Assembly (NCBI GenBank): GCA_037074705.1
Contig: CM073590.1
Location: forward strand, 37,967,895 to 38,031,894
Direction: 5' to 3'
Length of the DNA stretch: 64,000 nt
DNA from: Zhengitettix transpicula
Taxonomy: Eukaryota > Arthropoda > Insecta > Orthoptera > Tetrigidae
Shown here: piece by piece, positions 57,701 to 64,000 of the stretch
Layout: the number at the start of each line of letters is the position of its first letter
Position numbering within the stretch: position 1 is the stretch's first letter
Translations under genes and position numbers: made by a program
Notes under the pieces: generated by a model
Databases searched by the model: none
Told to the model about the DNA's origin: nothing
The model's input: the letters and a program-made list of their open reading frames with translations, nothing else

Positions 57701-60700
57701 GACAAATCAGACAGCAAATCTTCTAACTTTTTTGCTTCAACTGTAATGAAAATAAACATTATCAAAGTTTATCATAGAACAAAAACTGTAACACTTGGAG
57801 GGAATGATATAATACAAATATATACAGACAAATACAAATTGAGAAATATAGATGAGAGTTCCAATGTTTCTCAGGAGTGAATAGCAAGAATTCACTAGTC
57901 AAAAGATTGTCTATTAATTTGAGGAATACTGACAACATTTATAGGGACATTAACTTATTATTGGTCATCAATATTGGAAATTAAATTACTATCAATATGG
58001 GTACCAACAAATTTTACAAAGTTGAATTATGAGAAAAGGGTTCAAAAATATAATGTACAGTTAAATGTGTGCAAAAAAAAAGCTGACAATTGTCATATAT
58101 TATTTTAAAGTTTAAGGTCTTTCCCAGTGAATTGCATGTATAAATTGCTCTTGGGTTTCCAACCGGGTAGTAATGTTTCTCAGTGACTTTTCAATGACTG
58201 GCACTGTCAACTTCTTCAGAGCAATTCATACATGTCACATATTTGTTAAAAATGTACACACTTCAAATATACAAGTTGAAGAACAAAGTAACGAAAACAG
58301 GATTAGTTTCATGATCTGCAATGTACAAGTATGAATTACCCAATGTTAAATCTTACCAAATAATTCAATAAACTGTTTTTCCTTTTCTCCAAGCAGCAGT
58401 ATATCCTGGCATATAGTATGAATGTCTCGTACCCATTCAGTAACAGTAATTGCTTGAAATTTAACTTCATTTTCCTTTAATTTTAAAGTTGCAATTTGTG
58501 CCTGTAAAATGGACCCCCCAAAAATATTAAATAATAAAAATGATTCAAATTCAAATGTTTAGCGGAAAATAAAAGGGCATCCTAATTTACTATGTAAAAA
58601 TTATTCATATAATAAAATCCTCGTAGACTAATACGTTATAATGAGACAGTTTGAAAAAATGAGCAACAGCCTTAAGTTTACATTTGTGGCAGCTATAATC
58701 AAAAAGCAGAGATTGAGGTTAATATATTTTTTGTTTATAACTTGTAATATGCTAAACTATAAGGTAAATTCACAGCAAGACTTCATGATAAAAGGCTTAG
58801 GAATATACTTAAAAAAAACTCTGTATAACCTTAATCAATATTAATGTTTTATATGCTTTTTGAAACAGTGATTCAGAAATTTGTGAAATATTTATAAGAG
58901 TTTTCTATCCAAATGTCAAATATTTATGACATACAATGCAGCCATGTACTATACAATTACATCTTTTCTCAAAAAGAAGTGTAAACTAATAAAATAACAC
59001 AGCATACTGCAAATGTTTTTCTATAAAAAAACCTCGATTATGTAAAATATACTAAATAGAATAGACATAATCAAAATGGTGAAAATTGAAGATCCATGAA
59101 GGGTAAAGCTATATGGAAAGTGCTGTTTGACATCATCAGGATGGTAACTGGTGTATAATTCATTATCTTAGTAGTGGATAAAAGTAGAAAATCAGTACTT
59201 TATGTCATCAAAATATTGGATTTAAATACCTACCTCATAATTTTCTTTCACAGCTGCTTGAGATTCTAACTGTACTTCTAATGCATACATAAGATGAATT
59301 AGTTGAGCATACATTATGTCTTCTCTGTCTTCAGGTGAGCAATTAGAGGTTTTTTGCTGTGTGCAAAAGTAATTTATAGTCAGAACAGTGAATTGCTAAC
59401 TCCAGGTACATTTTAAAATTACTTTATCGAAAAATCAAGATCATCAAAGAAGAATATTAAACAGATTAACTTGATTTTGAGCGAAATAATTTATTAATTT
59501 ATAAATAAGGTTTATTTTTATTCGTCAATACTTCACTTTGATAAGGTATAGTAAACCACACTTTCTCATTATAGCAGAGAGTGGTTTTGATCCACAGACA
59601 TGTATCTCAGTTATGGGTACACCACTGTTCCCATCTGCACTACCTGGTATGTATTATCCATGGATATGTTTAACCAGCTTAATTCACAAAGATGATAAAA
59701 TGAAGAAAATTATTATTTACTATTCTTTCTGCAGTCCTAAGGCTTAAGCCACAAGATTCAGCTGTACACCCTTGCACTTTGGCAATATCAGAACACTGTG
59801 CAACAGCTTCATAATTCCACTTCAAATATAATGTACGTTAAAAGCTTGCCCCCCTAGCCTGCTTATACAGAACTTAACATTTGGACTGCTAATGCCCCAT
59901 TCTACATTGAGTAGTTTACACTAATAAAAAGCACAATAAGAACACTGCTTAAATAAACACATACACACAATTTCTAATGAGGTCAGCTCAAGGTGCTTAC
60001 TGAAGCTAATTGGGGAACTGCATGGGGAAATGGTTGGCAGCTGTGCAAAAATACACTACTCGGCCATTAATGTATACTACACGACTGAACATATCTACTT
60101 GCCACCTGAAGAATATATATATCACAAACAATATGATCTCATTTTACTATTTCCTATCTTTAAAATTAATAAAATCATACCATGCTCTCAATAATATAAA
60201 TAAATTAATAATAAGCTCAAAAATACTCAAACAACTTTGTAACTGACTAACAATTTATACACTTAATTGACAAAATATATGAGGAGAGTAGGATCTCAGA
60301 ATAAAAACTAAAAAGAAAATGAAATCACATTCAAGCAATAGCTGATTTCAATACTGATAAGTGTATAATAATTTAACAGAGGAAATATATTTCAGCAACA
60401 GTTAAATAATTAGCTATATTAATAGCTGAGTTTGGGCGCTACAATAAATATTTTTTACTATGTGCAGAAGTAAAATAATGCATTTAATTTTTCAATGATT
60501 AATGGTTCAATATGCATAATTTACCAAAACTCCATCACTTGAATTTTTCTGTTTGTTTGAAGATATTGGCTTGGAACCGTTTTGGATTTCAGATATGTCA
60601 CAATGAACCAAAGTTGAATCACTGCTACATATATTACTGTTAAGAGTAGAAGACAAAATCTTATTTTCTTCAGTTAATTTGCCTCCATTATTCAGACTGG

Positions 60701-63496
60701 TAATCCTGTAAATATAACATTTTATTAATTATGGGTAACTAAAATTTCTTTATCAAAATGAGTGAACAGACAGTAATATGAATAAACAAAACTAATACTT
60801 ATCAAAATGCCAACATGAATACACATTATATATAACATAGAAATTAATGTTAAAAATAATAATAATAAATTTGACCTCCATAAAGAGAAACTTTTCATAG
60901 TTATTGTTTCTAAAATGTAAAGTTTGTCTGTATGAAGGTTGTATTTGGTATTATTATGAATACATATTGTTCTATTAGTTCTGAAAAAATTGATCTACAT
61001 TTCAATATATCTTCAACTTCCCCTTTTAAAATCCCTTACAAATTATTACGTGTTTAACCTCCTCCTTCCAGATCCTATAAAATTCTTTGTATTTATCTTT
61101 CAATAAAATCATGTAGCACATAGCTCCTTAGAATCAACATATCATTCTCAAGTTGATTATATTTTCACCTACTTTCCTAGAACCTCTTCATTTGTTACTA
61201 CCAGTTCAATCTAATTTATTTTCTGCATCAAGTGTCAAGGTGGTACTAGACTTCATAAATATTTAAAAGAATATCATGTTAACTTCAATTACCAGGTTTT
61301 CTAGTTTTTACTGTTTCTTTTGTACTAGCTGGATCCTGGCGAACCCCAAGTATTTATTTATAAAAATCCAAAAAAGTATTTAACCTACATTAATTAATCT
61401 ATTAGTCAAGAAGTGCAGAGGGAATGCTAAATTCATCATAACCCACCAGTGCCTTTAGAAAAGCATAAACACTTCAGATACCAAATATTATAAAAAATAC
61501 TCTTGGTAAATTAAGATTATAAAAAATATCCTGAGTACCTTTAAATTATCAAATTATTTACCATACTTTAAGAGTCATAAATACTCATAATACTGGTAAC
61601 CTAAGAGAGTCAAAATTACTTTCAGTTCCTTAAGAGAATCAAAAATACTGATGTGTTTGTTTCCAGTTTGAAAGGAACATGTATACAAAATGTAATCAAA
61701 ATTGCTCAACATGTTTAGATGTGTATGTGGGACATACACACACACACACACACCCAAACAGTCAATTTTATTTATTAGAAGAAGATAGATGTATGAATTA
61801 TACTATTTAGCAAAATATTATTTTTAAGACAAAAATTTTCTGATATAAAAATGAGCAGGAGCAAGTAAAATGAAAAGAATATTCCATTATAACTATCCAA
61901 ATTGTCTTAGTGTTAGTAGAACAAAATATTTCACATAAACAAAAAATAAAAACATTAAAATGACAAAACTAGTGAGACTATAGCATCAATATTCTTGAAG
62001 ATGAAGTCTTAATTTTTTAGGATATAGAAAATAAATTACTGATGAATCAATAGATATATTTATCTTATTTTGATGCAGTTACATATGTATGAACACAGCA
62101 AAATTCATCAAATGTAATTTAACAAGAATTTTACAATTCACAATGTTTCATCCTTAATCTAGGACTTCATCAGGTGTACAATGGTGTGATTAATTTCTAT
62201 AAATAGCCACATTTCATAAATATTATCCAAAATTGATGTTATATAAATCTGCCTGCAATGCCAGTTGTAATATGCCCATTGTAACTGGTTACAAGCAAAG
62301 TATTTATTGGTCAATACAGTCCAGTTGATGACAATGAAGTGGAATTCCTTTATAAGGTCTTCAGTCCTTTACATTTTTCATGTTTTGCCTGGGAAAAATT
62401 AGTTCTTTGCCATCAACTTACCAAATTAAGTATTTACTACTTTACTCCAATCTGCTCACACCATACATGAATGAATCCCGTTTATATACCAGAGCATAAA
62501 CTAAGTTTTTATCATTTTAAATTCTACGTTTTATAAATATTCTCAGGTGATATATTAATAGTAACAGACTACTTACTTATTTTTAATCTTTCGAGAACTG
62601 CCATGTGTACCAGTATTTGTCTTTCTTGGAGGTCCAAAACTGTAGAATTAAAATATAAAATATATTAATCTTTAAAGGAATGACTTAAAGTACCCATGAA
62701 AAAATGTATAACAAACAGTGTTCCAGAATGTTACTTACAATTATTCTTAGGAACATAATAAAACAAAATATAAAATTATGAAATAAACAAAAAACTTATT
62801 ACAGTAATTTATTTAACTATAGAGATCCATATTCGTAATTATAGAGAAAACACAATAATTTTTTGTAATAATCTATGGTTACCTGTTGTTCACAGATATT
62901 GTATGGGTCACATATATTACAATTTTAATTTTCTTTTGCTCAAAATAGTAATTAAATACAATATTCATCTTATTGCATATTGTATAATACTGCATTTACA
63001 AATGGGTATTTCACTAATAGCTTTCAGTTGATGTCAGTCAAATGCTAAATAAATTTAATGGGGTAACAGTAATCAACACATCTGGTAGATATGATAAACA
63101 AATAATGACAAAATAATATTTGAAAAACAATACTAATTTCAGGAATTTAATTCCATTATATTTTCCTGTTGTCTGGAGAAATAATTATAAAATTGAGGCC
63201 TTAAGCACTCTTTACAATTTCAGGGTTTAATCATAGATTACCACAAAAATAATCATGTCCTTTCTGTAATTGAGAATATGAAAAAACATTGTAAATAGTG
63301 AGGAAGGCTAACAATACTTATCCCAATACAGTATTGGGTAAATTATAACATTTGGTTAAAATACGGCGAAACAACTAACGTGATATAACATATAGTACAA
63401 GCGTAATGAAAATAATTGGCCCTAATATAAGGTTGAAAATAGATCTAATACACACAAACACACCGATTCAGGATATATTAGGCGTAATTACCTCAT
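54676..63496 (-). CDS. Eight-exon gene, 281-aa coiled-coil protein, possible HAUS8 (augmin subunit)
   Basis: Eight minus-strand exons join with GT-AG borders and fully consistent phases: 63496-63492, 62639-62577, 60705-60525, 59356-59234, 58501-58357, 57740-57633, 54967-54820, 54748-54676 (846 bases with stop). The protein starts MSFGPPRKTNTGTHGSSRKI, a basic, probably disordered N-terminus (residues 1-30). A polar serine- and asparagine-rich linker follows to about 85, then predicted helices and coiled coil to the end. The order resembles HAUS8/Hice1: a basic microtubule-binding N-terminus, a coiled coil, then a block near 199-208 reading KFSQLHLNHV that may correspond to the LPV-IHL region. 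That assignment rests on layout and weak likeness only. The exon structure itself is well supported. Confidence 0.8.
54820..54967 (-). CDS. Exon 7 of the 281-aa gene
   Basis: Acceptor ATTACAG, donor GA|GTAAGT. Reads VFLNGVIEMSNIFQNIIENL and, further on, TVKDVQQLLSKVL. Separated from exon 8 by only 71 bases. Confidence 0.85.
55430..55790 (+). mobile_element. Decayed Penelope-like endonuclease fragment
   Basis: It lies in intron 6 of the 281-aa gene, antisense to it. Readings in changing frames give KDCFGLRTAGIFNI, which resembles the stretch before the GIY-YIG domain. Near the end comes FQLSKAWDPIISSL, the same LSKAWDP block as in the fragment at 46487-46960. Many stops intervene. Confidence 0.6.
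55791..57632. other. Remainder of intron 6
   Basis: Non-coding. It contains the CTGAAGA...GAAA motif at about 56972-57002 and a perfect 12-bp inverted repeat CTGTTCCACTAG / CTAGTGGAACAG at 57074-57085 and 57116-57127. Otherwise nothing is recognised. Confidence 0.4.
57633..57740 (-). CDS. Exon 6 of the 281-aa gene
   Basis: Acceptor CATTACAG, donor ACG|GTAAGA. Reads EAKKLEDLLSDLSSGVQNKF and then SQLHLNHVAM, ending in phase 1. Confidence 0.85.
58357..58501 (-). CDS. Exon 5 of the 281-aa gene
   Basis: Acceptor TTTTACAG, donor TTG|GTAAGA. Reads AQIATLKLKENEVKFQAITV at its start and ends in phase 1. Coiled-coil character. Confidence 0.85.
59234..59356 (-). CDS. Exon 4 of the 281-aa gene
   Basis: Acceptor GCACACAG, donor GAG|GTAGGT, 41 codons. 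Helical stretch including YAQLIHLMYALEVQLESQAA. Confidence 0.85.
60525..60705 (-). CDS. Exon 3 of the 281-aa gene
   Basis: Acceptor TTTACAG, donor TTG|GTAAAT. Sixty codons of low-complexity polar sequence (ITSLNNGGKLTEENKILSS at its start), ending in phase 0. Confidence 0.75.
61736..61754. repeat. (CA)n microsatellite
   Basis: Short CA run in intron 2 of the 281-aa gene. Confidence 0.9.
62577..62639 (-). CDS. Exon 2 of the 281-aa gene
   Basis: Acceptor TTCTACAG, donor AA|GTAAGT. Encodes the basic N-terminus FGPPRKTNTGTHGSSRKIKN. Ends with two bases of a lysine codon. Confidence 0.8.
63492..63496 (-). CDS. Exon 1 (5 coding bases, ATGAG) of the 281-aa gene
   Basis: ATG at 63496-63494 plus two bases, then donor GTAATT. 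Joining to exon 2 gives M-S-F-G-P-P. Any 5' untranslated part extends to the right. Confidence 0.7.
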
Positions 63497-64000
63497 TTTG
63501 TGTCTTCCCTACTACAGACTTACTGTGAAACAATATGAAGTTTTCAAAATCAAAATTGGTGCACATCAATTCACATATCATTTTTATATCGATATCTTAT
63601 AGCAATCGATTACAGATAACTTTTCAATAATTATCAGAGGATGTAAAGTTTTTCTTATATTCAACTAGCTAGGTTCCTGGCAATGTATTACGACATTAAT
63701 ATCTTATTCGAGTCTTGATTTAACCACATCAAGGGCATCAAATTTTTGAATATTTAAATTTCACGCCCCCTAACTTCACTGTCGAGCCAAGACATCTTGA
63801 GAAAAGTGACCACATTTTCATTGAGACAAGGCGGGACAAATGGGATGAAATGAGAATTACAATTTACTTATATATATTTTATTGTATACTTGTACAAAAA
63901 TGTATTTATTATTAATTATTGGTAACTTTAAAAATATATGTAAAAAATAATAATTTGAACACAATGATTTTTAATCAAATTAAATTTTTTATTTAAAAAA
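63497..64000 (-). promoter_or_regulatory. Presumed 5' untranslated and promoter region of the 281-aa gene
   Basis: Sequence upstream of the ATG at 63496. No unambiguous TATA box or initiator could be placed. The assignment rests on position only. Confidence 0.3.

Overview
The window is nuclear DNA from an arthropod, most likely an insect: it is AT-rich, has GT-AG introns, polyadenylation signals and (TA)n/(GATA)n/(CA)n microsatellites, and is dominated by animal retroelement families (Ty3/gypsy, Jockey-like LINEs, Penelope-like elements). No bacterial-style operons are present. The species cannot be fixed from the sequence alone.

Three host genes are visible. At the left, the last coding exon of an unrecognised plus-strand gene (1868-2298) ends in an arginine-rich tail. 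At 45664-51185 (plus) lie three exons of a transcobalamin-like/CG3556-like gene that appear broken: an in-frame TGA, a frameshift in the last exon, no middle exons found, and incompatible splice phases. At 63496-54676 (minus) a complete eight-exon gene of 281 codons can be assembled with every splice phase agreeing; its layout suggests a HAUS8-type augmin subunit, but that identification is tentative.

The region between about 3.6 and 45 kb is a nested repeat landscape. It contains: (i) an apparently intact, recent Ty3/gypsy element of the CsRn1 type (37841-42599, minus) with two 287-bp LTRs that look identical, a 5-bp target duplication, a tRNA-Trp-like primer site, intact gag and pol, and a textbook -1 frameshift signal at the gag-pol junction; (ii) a diverged solo LTR of the same family (44779-45065) and a deletion relict (3671-4430); (iii) a tRNA-Lys-primed gypsy-like element (about 11.79-17.83 kb) carrying a 5'-truncated Jockey-type LINE with an 11-bp target duplication; (iv) an LTR family with TGTAAT...ATTACA ends repeatedly embedded in TA runs (solo copies at 4620-5566, 17830-18799, 34474-35569; a gag-only element at about 26.8-32.25 kb); (v) arrays of a roughly 255-300 bp satellite-like repeat at 19.2-23.0 kb (plus), 23.7-25.8 kb and 35.6-37.3 kb (inverted), with outlying monomers at 5.7, 8.1-8.7 and 11.6 kb.

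The right third (42.6-64 kb) is gene-bearing and less repeat-dense, with LINE and Penelope-like relicts, a near-perfect 359-bp tandem duplication and the two recognisable genes. The items most worth following up are the frameshift cassette in the CsRn1-type element, the inverted satellite arrays that share an LTR-bearing flank with a second locus, the TA-run association of one LTR family, and the decay of the transcobalamin-like gene.
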